From the NCBI RefSeq assembly GCF_963667685.1, contig NZ_OY763931.1, forward strand, positions 310,001 to 374,000: 64,000 bases of DNA, given 5' to 3'. Positions 49,981 through 59,308 of this stretch are shown one piece after another. This stretch comes from Maridesulfovibrio sp. (GTDB lineage: Bacteria; Desulfobacterota; Desulfovibrionia; Desulfovibrionales; Desulfovibrionaceae). The notes under the pieces are model-generated. The model did not search any database. It saw only the letters and a list, made by a program, of their open reading frames with translations, and was not told the DNA's origin. Position 1 is the first letter of the stretch. Each line of letters opens with the position of its first letter. The position numbers were made by a program, and so were the translations under genes.

Positions 49981-51243
49981 TTATGCCTTTATCCAGTATT
50001 GTTCGTAGACATCCGCCAGCACGTTGATCCAGTAGCGGTTGTCAAAAATTTCATGAACCCTTTCTTTTGCAGCCGGGATCAGGCTTTTGCGCAGTTCCTG
50101 ATCTGTGAGCATGCGTTCCATTGCATCGGCCATTGATTCATGATCGCCCGGCTCGACGAGTAGTCCTGTTTTTCCGCTTTCGATAAGCTCGGGGATACCG
50201 GAAACAGTGGTTGCCACCACGGGGACCGACATGGCCATGCTTTCAGCAAGCACATTAGGTATGCCATCGCGGTCGCCGTTAGGCGCGATTTCACAGCCAA
50301 GGACAAAAAGGTCCGCTTTGCGGTAAAGCTCCAGCACTTCTTCGTGAGGTTTGGTTCCCATCCAGTTGCATCTTCCATTCAGGCCAAGTTCGTCCAGCAG
50401 CTTGAGGGTTTCCTCGCGTTCGTCACCGTCACCAACTATATTATAGTTGAAGTCGATGCCTTTCTCGTCAAGCTTCTTGAGTGCCTTAAATACTGTCGGC
50501 AAACCTTTCTTGGTGGTGAAACGGGCCACGGTGAAAATCTCATAAGGACCGGAACAGGTGTATTCCTTATCGGAACTGAACAGGTTAAGGTCAATGCCGT
50601 GGTAAACTTTGTGGATGGGCTTGTCTTCCGGAGCAATGGATTGCAGGTAATCGCAATTGTATCCGGTACAGGTTACCGCAAATTTTGCCTCGGAAATTTT
50701 GGCTGTTATCTTTTCAGGCTTCTGGGTGTAAATATCTTTTGCATGCGCGGTAAAGCTGAAGGGCAGGCCGGAAAGACGGCTGGCGTTCCTTGCTACCGAG
50801 CATGGGGAATGTGCGAAGTGTGCATGAAAATGGAAAATATCTGATCCGGGCAGGATTTTTTCTACAATGTATTCAGCCTGAAGCATGTGCTTGAAGGAGG
50901 CTTCGCTTCCGGTTTCGCGGTAGACATTCCATATTTGATCAATGCGTTCGGTGAATTCTTCATCCCTGCCGTAGCGTTCATCTTTGAGGCCTGCATCCAT
51001 TTCAGTGGAACCGAAAAGTTCTTCAAGACAGCCTTCTACTGTTGATGGCAGATAGGATACCCCGGCTTTAATCTCGGCAATGGATTTGTGGGTGAAGTTT
51101 TCACGCGGCTTGCGCATGGAAATTATATGAATTTTGACTCCCCGCTGTTCAAGGAGCCTGATCTCATTTGAAATAAATGTCTCGGAAATACGTGGGTAGC
51201 CCTTGAGAATCATCGCAAGGACAGGTTGTGTAGAATTTGTCAT
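49981..51243 (-). CDS. GT4-family glycosyltransferase
   Basis: This 420-residue protein has an N-terminal domain with GYPRISETFISNEIRLLEQRGV and a C-terminal donor domain with IFTVARFTTKKGLPTVFKAL and LFVLGCEIAPNGDRDGIPNVLAESMAMSVPVVAT, the EPxxxE-like signature region of retaining GT4 enzymes. The first segment is typical of colanic-acid or amylovoran type enzymes (WcaL-like). It starts exactly where the gene at 51243 ends, with a one-base overlap, so it belongs to the same transcript. The repeat copy 2 separates it from the next genes to the left. Confidence 0.92.
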   Translation of the reverse strand: MTNSTQPVLAMILKGYPRISETFISNEIRLLEQRGVKIHIISMRKPRENFTHKSIAEIKAGVSYLPSTVEGCLEELFGSTEMDAGLKDERYGRDEEFTERIDQIWNVYRETGSEASFKHMLQAEYIVEKILPGSDIFHFHAHFAHSPCSVARNASRLSGLPFSFTAHAKDIYTQKPEKITAKISEAKFAVTCTGYNCDYLQSIAPEDKPIHKVYHGIDLNLFSSDKEYTCSGPYEIFTVARFTTKKGLPTVFKALKKLDEKGIDFNYNIVGDGDEREETLKLLDELGLNGRCNWMGTKPHEEVLELYRKADLFVLGCEIAPNGDRDGIPNVLAESMAMSVPVVATTVSGIPELIESGKTGLLVEPGDHESMADAMERMLTDQELRKSLIPAAKERVHEIFDNRYWINVLADVYEQYWIKA

Positions 51244-52409
51244 CAGCAGTTGTCTTTAAAGTAGCCCACTCGGTCACGCATGACCTCAAGGCCGGTGAAG
51301 TTGAAGTTTTTAATGGCTTCCCGAATAGAATTTGAATTATTCAGCAGGTGGTCCACCTTTTCCATAATTGTGTCAGGCCCCAGCTGATGCCAAGGGAGAA
51401 AATCAGCAAGATTCTGTTCCTTAAGAACATTGGCGCGGATGGTCTGTTCAAGGCGCGGAGTTTCGCGGGGAATTATCAGGCTGATCTGTTTGTGGGACAG
51501 TATTTCGCATATGGTGTTGTATCCACCCATGCTGACCACAAGATCGGCATTGCTGAACAGTTTTTCCATCCTTCTATAGAAATGGTAAAATGTTACTGAA
51601 AGGTTTTTTGCCCTGTTGGAAAGATCAAGCCGCTGTTCTTTGGACATAAAGGGTCCGGTAACCATAACCGTTCTGAAGTGCTGCGGATTGTATTTTTCCA
51701 GCGCTTTCAGGTACGCATCCATCATGGGATATCCGTCACCTCCGCCTCCGGCGGTTATGACTACAAGTTTTTTACCGTTTTTGCGCTTTTCAGGGCAGGA
51801 ACGGCTGTGGATTTTCCGGGGAATATATCCGGTAAAAACCATTTTTTTACTGATGGATTCAGGAATGGCGTATTCTTTAATAGGATCATAATATTCCTTG
51901 TGTCCGTATACCCAGATTTCGGAATATAAATTTTCCAGTACATCATAGATGCCTTTGTCGGTCCAATCATTGATAGTACTTTCGGAGTCATCCATGATGT
52001 CACGCAGCCCTAGAATTGTCCGGGTCTGCCCGATCTGCTTCATCCACTCAAGAGTAGGCATAATCTCATGCTTCATACCTTTTGGAGCCTTGTCGACAAT
52101 GAACAGGTCCGGGCGGAAACTTTTGGCTGTGGCATCAATGATTGACTGGCGGATGGACATGGCATGCACAGGTTCAATTTTGATTGAGTGTGGAACGTAA
52201 AGGTCGTTGGACCTTTTTATCATACCGGGAACACGTACAAAGTCGATCTGTTCTGGAAATTCAAACCGGCCCACAATGGGAGACCCGGTAAGGATAAGGA
52301 TGTTTACCCCTTTGCATTTCAGTTGTGATGCGATAGCCATCGTACGACGGATGTGCCCAAGACCGTAAGTGTCATGGGAATACATTAAGATGTTGTAAGT
52401 CTTGTCCAT
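51243..52409 (-). CDS. MurG/GT28-like glycosyltransferase
   Basis: This 388-residue GT-B protein has N-terminal NILMYSHDTYGLGHIRRTMAIASQL and C-terminal VITAGGGGDGYPMM and LVVSMGGYNTICEILSHKQISLIIP. It is paralogous to the proteins at 46838 and 52656. It is first of the leftward glycosyltransferase genes and divergent from the 52656 gene across a T-rich 246-base gap. The sugar specificity is unknown. Confidence 0.85.
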   Translation of the reverse strand: MDKTYNILMYSHDTYGLGHIRRTMAIASQLKCKGVNILILTGSPIVGRFEFPEQIDFVRVPGMIKRSNDLYVPHSIKIEPVHAMSIRQSIIDATAKSFRPDLFIVDKAPKGMKHEIMPTLEWMKQIGQTRTILGLRDIMDDSESTINDWTDKGIYDVLENLYSEIWVYGHKEYYDPIKEYAIPESISKKMVFTGYIPRKIHSRSCPEKRKNGKKLVVITAGGGGDGYPMMDAYLKALEKYNPQHFRTVMVTGPFMSKEQRLDLSNRAKNLSVTFYHFYRRMEKLFSNADLVVSMGGYNTICEILSHKQISLIIPRETPRLEQTIRANVLKEQNLADFLPWHQLGPDTIMEKVDHLLNNSNSIREAIKNFNFTGLEVMRDRVGYFKDNC

Positions 52410-52655
52410 TTATCGTACCGATTCTCAGGGGTTAAATCTTTTTCGCTTTTGCGGATATATTCTCAGCACCGTGATCGTTGGCATATCTAGCGAAAAGGTT
52501 AACATATGTAAATCCTTATTCACGACGAGCACATGCGTGCTAATTTCTATTATTTTTTTTAATTGGAAGCAATCCCTTTTCTTTTTTTTTGCTGATACAG
52601 GAAATAGTTTTTATTTTGTTGAAATAATTATAAATAATTGTATGCAGGTTCCTTG

Positions 52656-53831
52656 ATGGATTCTAGTTTGGATGTTTTGATATATGCCCATGACGGCAGG
52701 GGATTGGGCCATGTAAGCCGCAGTGTCGGAATCGGTCTTGCTTTGCGCCGTATATTTCCCGATTTATCGGTGCTTTTGATCACAGGTTGTGCCAGTACTG
52801 CTGAACTGATTGGTGAAGGGTCTTTGGACTGGATTAAGTTGCCGTCATATAAAACAAGTGTGGTTTGCGGTAAATCTACCGGCGTGAAAGGTAATTCCAA
52901 CATAGACGACAAGTTGCTGGGAGAACTGAGGGCGCGCAATATCCGCGATATAGTTGCTGCATATAATCCAAGGGTTTTCCTTGCCGACCATACTCCGCAG
53001 GGAAAGCACAAGGAGTTGTTGCCGGCCTTGGATGTTTCTCCTGCAACACGGTGTGTTCTGGGAATCAGGGCTGTTGTCGGAGAAGTCGATAAGGTCTGGT
53101 CGGAGCTTGCACAGGGCGTTTTCAAAGAGAACTACAGCGATATCCTCTGGTACGGCGATACTTCTGTATGCGGAGCTGAGGAGTTTGCCCGGCTGGAAGA
53201 TCATTACGGCGTCAGGCCCTATGAAGCAGGTTATGTTTCACGCTTGGCTGAGCTAAGGGAGTTTCAGGGCAGTGATCGGGAAGTGGAAAAGCTCGCCGGG
53301 GTTGTTTCCATTCCATGGTCTGGTGAAGGGACTGCTGTTTTGCTGGATAAGCTGGCGCAGACTTTATCGGGCATAGGTACGAAACACGGAAATTGGCATA
53401 TTTACATGGATCTGCGTGAACCCGGTGTTATGGCGGCCATCAGTTGTTTCAGTAAGTTGGAGAATGTATCATTCATGCAGGTAGGTCCTCAATTCCTGAG
53501 GGATCTGGGTAATTCACGCAGTGCTGTCATTTATGGTGGATACAACAGCCTGACTGATGTAATGGTTTGCGGCGTACCTTCCGTTGTTCTGCTGCGCGGG
53601 ATGAAGGATAATGAGCAGGAAAAGCACGGAGCTGTGCTTGCTGGAAAATCATCAGTTATCCGTGGAGTCTTTTCTGATCATGATGTGTCGGTTGCCCAGT
53701 TGCGCGCAAGCATTTGCGCCTGCCTTGAGAGCTCTGCCGAGGTTGTTTCCGTGAATTTGAATGGTGCAGCCCATGCGGCCCGGTATCTTGCTGCATTGAC
53801 AGGAGTTTGTGATGTTGACTGCGAGTCCTGA
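52656..53831 (+). CDS. MurG/GT28-like glycosyltransferase
   Basis: From ATG 52656 (AGG lies upstream; a TTG at 52638 is rejected) the product has 391 residues. The N-terminus DVLIYAHDGRGLGHVSRSVGIGLAL strongly resembles that of the divergent gene at 51243, and the donor-site region RSAVIYGGYNSLTDVMVCGVPSVV has the GGYN-type motif. The middle is more diverged, suggesting a different acceptor. The following methyltransferase gene begins 20 bases before its end. Confidence 0.82.
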   Translation: MDSSLDVLIYAHDGRGLGHVSRSVGIGLALRRIFPDLSVLLITGCASTAELIGEGSLDWIKLPSYKTSVVCGKSTGVKGNSNIDDKLLGELRARNIRDIVAAYNPRVFLADHTPQGKHKELLPALDVSPATRCVLGIRAVVGEVDKVWSELAQGVFKENYSDILWYGDTSVCGAEEFARLEDHYGVRPYEAGYVSRLAELREFQGSDREVEKLAGVVSIPWSGEGTAVLLDKLAQTLSGIGTKHGNWHIYMDLREPGVMAAISCFSKLENVSFMQVGPQFLRDLGNSRSAVIYGGYNSLTDVMVCGVPSVVLLRGMKDNEQEKHGAVLAGKSSVIRGVFSDHDVSVAQLRASICACLESSAEVVSVNLNGAAHAARYLAALTGVCDVDCES

Positions 53832-54525
53832 GTTGAGAAAGAAAATACGTTTGCTGATCAGGAAATTTTCACGTCATGAAATGAAGCAATGGGAAAAAAT
53901 TCTTGCGCCTTTGGACCGTAATATGCGCATTCTTGAAGTAGGCTGTGGAAGAGGCGGCAAAACAGATTTCCTGCACGCGCAGGGCTTCAGGAATATTCTG
54001 GGTGTAGAGAAAAACGAATTTCAAGTCCGGGAATGCCTCAAGCGCGGTTTGGATGTGGTTACCCTTGATGAATTTTCAACTCGGCATTCTGATGAAAAGT
54101 TTGATTTTATCGTGCTTTCCCACATAATTGAGCACTTTGATTTCAGCAGTCTGGTTGAATTCATTGACGGTTATCTGGCTTATTTAAAGCCCGGAGGAAT
54201 GCTGCTTATTGCCACGCCCATGCTGCATCCGCATTTCTGGCTCGATCTTGATCACCAGAAACCGTATTACCCGCAGGGAATTAAGAATTTCTACAGCGGT
54301 GCGGATGAGCAGGTCGGTTTTACTTCCAAGTACAGGCTGAAGCTCAAGGATATCCGTTTTCGCCGGAGTCCGTTCAGGGTAAAAAATGACCGCAGCCTGC
54401 TCTTAAAGAAGAATGATTTACCCATACTTTTATTAAATGTACTGAGCTCAGTCTTATTCAAGTTCAGTTTTTCAGTCTTCGGCTATAAAAGCGGGTGGAT
54501 CGGTCTATACAAAATGAAATCCTGA
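53812..54525 (+). CDS. SAM-dependent methyltransferase
   Basis: The 237-residue class I methyltransferase has motif I ILEVGCGRGGKTDFL and a following acidic strand, with VLSHIIEHFDFSSLVEFIDGYLAYLKPGGMLLIATP as motif IV and post-motifs, all typical of Methyltransf_11/23 enzymes. I prefer ATG 53812, six bases behind AGGAG, to GTG 53809. Lying within the glycan locus and overlapping the glycosyltransferase by 20 bases, it probably methylates a sugar or lipid-linked glycan. The substrate is inferred only from position. Confidence 0.9.
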   Translation: MLTASPELRKKIRLLIRKFSRHEMKQWEKILAPLDRNMRILEVGCGRGGKTDFLHAQGFRNILGVEKNEFQVRECLKRGLDVVTLDEFSTRHSDEKFDFIVLSHIIEHFDFSSLVEFIDGYLAYLKPGGMLLIATPMLHPHFWLDLDHQKPYYPQGIKNFYSGADEQVGFTSKYRLKLKDIRFRRSPFRVKNDRSLLLKKNDLPILLLNVLSSVLFKFSFSVFGYKSGWIGLYKMKS

Positions 54526-54535
54526 CTGGAACATA

Positions 54536-55327
54536 TCAGGCCAGCCCCAAACGGTGGCGGAAGTCTTTGACCCTCCCTTTGCTGATAATTATTTCCTGCT
54601 CCGGGATATGTTTCATGGTAACTACGTATTTGCCGTTGAACCATGGAGCAAAATCCCGCACATGAGTCAGATTTACCATTTCGCTTCGGCTGGTGCGAAA
54701 GAAAGGTTGCCCATGCAAACGTTCTTCCAGCTTATCAAGAGTCTTGTCTCCGTAGCAGGTAAAGACTCCTTTCTGGGTATGGATCATGATTTTACGGTCT
54801 TCAACCCGGCAGAGAATTACATCGGTTGGTTCAAGGAGCAGGATTCTTCCATTTGCTTCCACTGAGATTCGCAGCACCACGCCGCCTAACCCCATGCTGC
54901 CGAGCAGGCCGTTCATGTCCGGCATTTCGACCTTTTCTTCGCAGTTGGCGTATACCAAACAGCGCACCCTTTGAATGCTTTTGGCCAGTCTTTCGCTGGA
55001 AAGAGGTTTGAGTATGTAGTCCACGGCATTTTCTTCAAAAGCCTGCAGGGCATACTCATCATAGGCTGTGGCAAAAATAACCAGCGGCGGTTCAGGCAGT
55101 TGCAGCAATTCCTGTAGTACATCAAATCCGTTTTTGCCGGGCATCTGGATATCCAGAAAAACAAGGTCCGGTTCTTTTTCAGTAATGAGCTGAATTCCTT
55201 TGGTGGCCGATGTCGCCGTGCCTATGACATCAATATCCTTGAAGCTTGAAAGCAGGAAATTGAGTTCATCTAAGGCTGGTGCTTCATCGTCTATGAGAAT
55301 GCAGCGTATTTGTTGTGCGGTTGGCAT
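54536..55327 (-). CDS. LytTR-family response regulator
   Basis: This 263-residue protein has a receiver domain (about residues 1-125) with DDE near residue 13 and acceptor Asp in LVFLDIQMPGKNGFDVLQ, and a LytTR DNA-binding domain at the C-terminus (LLEPTDVILCRVEDRKIMIHT, QPFFRTSRSEMVNL, KYVVTMKH). Such regulators (AlgR/LytR/AgrA) usually pair with a LytS-type kinase, but none is next to it. It ends 10 bases from the converging methyltransferase. The start has no strong Shine-Dalgarno sequence. Confidence 0.93.
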   Translation of the reverse strand: MPTAQQIRCILIDDEAPALDELNFLLSSFKDIDVIGTATSATKGIQLITEKEPDLVFLDIQMPGKNGFDVLQELLQLPEPPLVIFATAYDEYALQAFEENAVDYILKPLSSERLAKSIQRVRCLVYANCEEKVEMPDMNGLLGSMGLGGVVLRISVEANGRILLLEPTDVILCRVEDRKIMIHTQKGVFTCYGDKTLDKLEERLHGQPFFRTSRSEMVNLTHVRDFAPWFNGKYVVTMKHIPEQEIIISKGRVKDFRHRLGLA

Positions 55328-55453
55328 TGGGTGTTTTGGGTTTGGTGAAAAATTATTTTAATAAAAGAACGGGTAGAGGCCTCAACCTGTACCCGATTAT
55401 ATTGCACTATAGATTGTTGATTGGTCAAACATGCTGTTTTGCAGGAAGAAATG

Positions 55454-55487
55454 AAAAGGGTGAGGTAAATTTTTACCTCACCCTTTT
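55454..55487 (-). terminator. Intrinsic terminator of the MscS-like gene
   Basis: Sixteen-base perfect arms (55454-55469 and 55472-55487) are separated by two bases. On the minus strand it follows the stop of the gene at 55493 directly. Confidence 0.8.
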
Positions 55488-55492
55488 GTGTC

Positions 55493-57190
55493 TTATTCGG
55501 GATTGTGGATAACCAGCTGGTTGAAAGGTATGCCCCATCCATAGTGAGTGCAGGCGTCAACGCTGTACCGTTGCAGTGCGCGTTGCAGGCGGCCATATAG
55601 CTCAGCTATATCCCTGTGGAAATCTGCAATGATCACTATATTGAGCGAAGACGCTGCCGCAGATTCAAATTCGACGTTAAGGTTCAGTACATGTTTTGTG
55701 TAGCCTTCCTCATCTAGTCTGGCACTGATGAATTCCTTGGCCTGAGCCAGAATGGTGGAAGTGCTTTCAGCCTGATGGGAATAGTCGATGCCGAATACCG
55801 ACTTCAGGCGGAAGTTGCGGGACAGGTTTTTAGGGTTACGACTCAGGAAACTTGATGTCTGGTATGTCACGTAGGTTCCACCGCGCTGGATCAGTTCCAC
55901 CATATCCGGGGACTGGCTGATCACTTTGCCGCGAACTCCGTCAGAGAGAATCACCCAGTCATCAATCATGCATGGGAACCATGGTTCGCTTTTGCCTATA
56001 GGGCGTGAAACAATATTTTCCAGTTTGCCGATGGGCAACCTGATTTTGCTGGGGCTTAAAGCCGGATTTTTCAGCTTCGCATAGAGAGCGATCCTTTCTA
56101 CCTGCCACGGAACTCCGTTATAGATGATGCGTTCATTTTCCCGCACAGAACCTAGGTTCAGAATGAGTTTTACCTGTTCGTAATAGCGGGTAAATCCTTC
56201 TCGCGCGGTCCAGAGGGCTCCGATGATAAAGATGATCGCGAGGCTGAGCAGAAACCAGTCACCTGAGATATAAAGGGTAAAAAGGGATGCGGAAGTAGCT
56301 GCGATAACGGTGAAGATAAGCAGTATTACTTCTATCAGGCGGACATAGAATGGGCGTTCCTTGCTTTTGAAAGCCGGGTGGCTTTTTTTGAACAGACGGT
56401 CCACAAAGCGGAAAAAGAAAAATACACCGGCAAATGCCAGTATTGCAAAAAGGATATTTTTGCCGCGGCTTTTGAAAAAGACAGCCATGACCTTTTTCGT
56501 TGACTCATAAAACGACTGTTTGTCTTTAGTCAGTTCCGCCAGTTCAAACTGAGCAACATCAAGCTGGTTGTCGATGTTGATCTGCCGTTTTTCAAATTCG
56601 GTTTTAAGAACTTCCAATTCGGCCTTGAGTGCGGGTGATTTGGCCTCGTTAATGAGGGTCGAGATATTCTCAACCGCTTCTTTGGCTCTCGGCAGTCTGC
56701 TTTCAAAGTATGCAACACGGCTTTTAAGGCGTTCAATCTGCCGGGGCCGCTTGGTCATTTCCTTCAGTTCCTGAAGCAAAGGTCTGACCAGTGTTTCGAT
56801 CTCTTCCTGCCAGACAAAATTATGCTGGGAATTCTCATTAAAGACGGAAAGATCCATACCTGTTGCAACTTTTACAAAGTTCTGACTTACTTCGTTAAGC
56901 TGGGCTATCAGGTCAGTCAGCCTAAGGGTAAGGGTCTCCTTATCCATCGGGTGAGAAGTCTTTTTCAGCTCGTTCTTGACTTTTTTTATCTGTTTTTCAA
57001 GTTCGCTTTTGTATTGCAGCAGGTTCGCCAGAGTGTCAGCTTTGGTGTCGCTTTGTATGTCTGCGGTCTGTGCTTTTTCCAGAGTTGCAGCGATAGTTTC
57101 TGTTTGCGCAATGCCTTTAATCGGCATCAGCATAAGAAAAGAGGATAATGCAAATATTACTGGTAGAGTTCGTATAGTTTTTGATCTCAT
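55493..57190 (-). CDS. MscS-like membrane protein with N-terminal coiled coil
   Basis: This 565-residue protein has a signal peptide (about residues 1-28), a long charged, coiled-coil-forming periplasmic region (about 30-245, with LQYKSELEKQIKKVKNELKK and later EKRQINIDNQLDVAQFELAEL), three or four transmembrane helices (about 250-345) and an MscS-type soluble C-terminal part (GSVRENERIIYNGVPWQVERI, then a cage-like domain). Its pore region is less canonical than in the protein at 59309, so I call it MscS-like. It probably responds to membrane tension or links envelope and cytoplasm. It stands alone, ending at a strong terminator. Confidence 0.82.
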   Translation of the reverse strand: MRSKTIRTLPVIFALSSFLMLMPIKGIAQTETIAATLEKAQTADIQSDTKADTLANLLQYKSELEKQIKKVKNELKKTSHPMDKETLTLRLTDLIAQLNEVSQNFVKVATGMDLSVFNENSQHNFVWQEEIETLVRPLLQELKEMTKRPRQIERLKSRVAYFESRLPRAKEAVENISTLINEAKSPALKAELEVLKTEFEKRQINIDNQLDVAQFELAELTKDKQSFYESTKKVMAVFFKSRGKNILFAILAFAGVFFFFRFVDRLFKKSHPAFKSKERPFYVRLIEVILLIFTVIAATSASLFTLYISGDWFLLSLAIIFIIGALWTAREGFTRYYEQVKLILNLGSVRENERIIYNGVPWQVERIALYAKLKNPALSPSKIRLPIGKLENIVSRPIGKSEPWFPCMIDDWVILSDGVRGKVISQSPDMVELIQRGGTYVTYQTSSFLSRNPKNLSRNFRLKSVFGIDYSHQAESTSTILAQAKEFISARLDEEGYTKHVLNLNVEFESAAASSLNIVIIADFHRDIAELYGRLQRALQRYSVDACTHYGWGIPFNQLVIHNPE

Positions 57191-57295
57191 AGTGTTTCCT
57201 GAGGGGTGTTTAAAAGACAGTGAAGATATTTTTAAGTTAGCTAAAATTATATGTGAGTATCAAGTATTATTTCAAATGAGTATATCGTCGACAAT

Positions 57296-57327
57296 AAAAA
57301 AACATGAGAAAATCCTCATGTTTTTTT
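57296..57327 (-). terminator. Intrinsic terminator downstream of psd
   Basis: Thirteen-base arms (57296-57308 and 57315-57327), A-rich at the foot and T-rich after it, surround a six-base loop. On the minus strand it follows the psd stop after about 90 bases. Confidence 0.7.
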
Positions 57328-57413
57328 AATTGTTACTTGTTTTTAGTTGCGGATTTGTAATTGGCTGTCAGCTTACGCTGTACTGCAATGAATCAATCGG
57401 CACTTTGTTTTGG

Positions 57414-58310
57414 CTAAAGATTTGCTGTGGCTATGTGCTGACCCATTTTTATGCTCGTTTCCAGCCCTTTGCCGCTATTTTTCAGGATGTCTGAATCAAT
57501 TCCGGCCTTGTCCTTTTCAAGCAGCATTATGACTGTTGATCCGCCGAATTTAAACCATCCTTTTTCCTGACCTTTATTTACTTTGCTGTCAGGAGCGTAG
57601 TTCTGGATTATGGACCCGACCATGGTTGCGCCCACTTCGCAGAGCAGAATATCTCCGGCTTGTTCTGTTTTGAGAATACTGTATTCCCTTTTGTTTTCCC
57701 AGTATACGCTGAGCATGCCTTTAACAGCGTACGGTGAAACGGAAAAGTAGGAACCGTTTATCTGGTTAGAGGCTGAAATCAGGCCGGAAGCTGGAAAATG
57801 GAAACGGTGGTAGTCGACAGGGGCAAGACGGAAAATTAACAGGCTCCCATCTTTGTATTTATCGACCAAGTGGCCGTTCTGCAGGAACTTCTCCAAAGAA
57901 AAAGATTGTCCTTTCACAAAGAAAGAACCAGTATTTCTGATGTTCTCGAAAGCAAGAACTTTACCGTCAGCTGGCGATACTATCGCATCTTCCGCTTTAT
58001 CGACGGGTCTGGCATCAGATTTAAGTTCTCGGATAAAAAAGTCGTTGAATGATTTGTAATTTTCAATAGGACGAGTAACTTCATCCATGTTGATTTGCAG
58101 GTCTTTCACAAAACCAGCTATTTTTTTACATGATTCAGGCCTATCCATGAGGTAGCCATAATATGCAGATACTAATTTTCTTTTAACTAAACCATGAAGC
58201 GCCATTTTTCCCATGGGGTGATGATAGAGCCATTTGAGCCACCGCTCTCCAGGTACTTTTTCCCGGCAGAGGGAGCCTGTTTCCCGGTCAACGTATTCGA
58301 TGTAATCCAT
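57414..58310 (-). CDS. psd: Phosphatidylserine decarboxylase proenzyme
   Basis: Psd converts phosphatidylserine to phosphatidylethanolamine at the inner membrane. This 298-residue proenzyme starts at ATG 58310 behind AGAGGCA (the open frame to 58355 is rejected). Conserved features are NDFFIREL, VSPADGKVLAFENI, the HFHFPASG motif with the catalytic His and the self-cleavage site FGGST, where the pyruvoyl group forms from the Ser. Its length fits the long Chlamydia/Clostridia-like branch. No phosphatidylserine synthase gene is adjacent. Confidence 0.96.
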   Translation of the reverse strand: MDYIEYVDRETGSLCREKVPGERWLKWLYHHPMGKMALHGLVKRKLVSAYYGYLMDRPESCKKIAGFVKDLQINMDEVTRPIENYKSFNDFFIRELKSDARPVDKAEDAIVSPADGKVLAFENIRNTGSFFVKGQSFSLEKFLQNGHLVDKYKDGSLLIFRLAPVDYHRFHFPASGLISASNQINGSYFSVSPYAVKGMLSVYWENKREYSILKTEQAGDILLCEVGATMVGSIIQNYAPDSKVNKGQEKGWFKFGGSTVIMLLEKDKAGIDSDILKNSGKGLETSIKMGQHIATANL

Positions 58311-58393
58311 ATTTGCCTCTTGTTTTAGTTGCTCGCGTGGAGCGATTGATAGCACTAGAAGGGTGGGGTCGCAAGAGGGCTGGAAGCATGAAA

Positions 58394-58428
58394 AAGGGCG
58401 AAGAATCTTCTATGGATTCTTCGCCCTT
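58394..58428 (-). terminator. Intrinsic terminator of the ferredoxin-nitroreductase gene
   Basis: Fourteen-base perfect arms (58394-58407 and 58415-58428) with a seven-base loop are followed by a T-run on the minus strand. It lies right after the stop of the gene at 58433. Confidence 0.8.
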
Positions 58429-58432
58429 ATAC

Positions 58433-59269
58433 TTAGAAAGAATCAACTAAATTTAATGACCCCGGTTTACGCTGGACAGTTCGTGCGTATTGCACTGCCG
58501 GATGGCCGAAAATCATGCAGTATCCGATTTTATGGTCTTCAGGAACGCCTAGTTTTACAGTAAGCTCCGGGAAGAAATCTTCCATACACCATTGGAGCAT
58601 GCCGTCCCAGAGCGTGCCTATCCCCATGGTCTGGGCGAATAGTTCGAAGGTGCTCAGAGCTATGACGCAGTCCTCCTTGGGCAGGGGGATTGCTTTGGGA
58701 GCACTGGCAATCAGGATATGGGGTGCACCGCGCAGAATCACGTCAACGCCGTGGTTGGTGTAGGCGCTGTGGGCCATGTTCATGTACTGGAAGCGCAAGT
58801 CCTCTTTATCGTAATCAGCGGTTTTCAGCAGCCGGCTGACATTCTCATAGATTTCCTTGCGCAGTTCTTCTGTTGCCTCGGTTGTGGTGGTGACGGTGAA
58901 AAGCACCCCTTGCGCATTAACCCCGGTGGGAGCATGAGAGGCCGTTTCCAAAAGTTTGGTGATTATTTTTTTGTCCAGTGCATTCTTCTTATATTTGCGT
59001 ATGGAGCGGCGTCCTTTTATTAATGCTTCCATGGAATGCGCTGTGGGCAGTTCGTATTGCAGTTCGATGGAATCTGCGGGATCTACACCCATGATTGAAA
59101 TCGCTCCGGTAGGACAGACCGCCAGACAGTGTTGACAGCGCATACAGTTATTCTCGTCCAGAATTACGGGGAAGTCACCTTCAAGCATTGAAATGCACAT
59201 GGTCGGGCAATCGGTAATGCATTTGCCACAGCGGATGCATAGTCCTTCATTCACTTTGAAGTTAAGCAT
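58433..59269 (-). CDS. Ferredoxin-nitroreductase fusion
   Basis: In this 278-residue protein, residues 1-60 form a two-cluster ferredoxin domain (CIRCGKCITDCP and CMRCQHCLAVCP). Residues 80-278 are a nitroreductase-family flavoprotein starting with the classic RRSIRKYKKNALDKK segment and ending VPEDHKIGYCMIFGHPAVQYART. Such fusions, common in anaerobes, take electrons from ferredoxin to an FMN site that reduces unknown substrates. It stands alone with its own terminator. Confidence 0.92.
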   Translation of the reverse strand: MLNFKVNEGLCIRCGKCITDCPTMCISMLEGDFPVILDENNCMRCQHCLAVCPTGAISIMGVDPADSIELQYELPTAHSMEALIKGRRSIRKYKKNALDKKIITKLLETASHAPTGVNAQGVLFTVTTTTEATEELRKEIYENVSRLLKTADYDKEDLRFQYMNMAHSAYTNHGVDVILRGAPHILIASAPKAIPLPKEDCVIALSTFELFAQTMGIGTLWDGMLQWCMEDFFPELTVKLGVPEDHKIGYCMIFGHPAVQYARTVQRKPGSLNLVDSF

Positions 59270-59308
59270 TTTTTACCTCGTCAATTATGTAGTAGGTTAA
59301 ACTTATGG

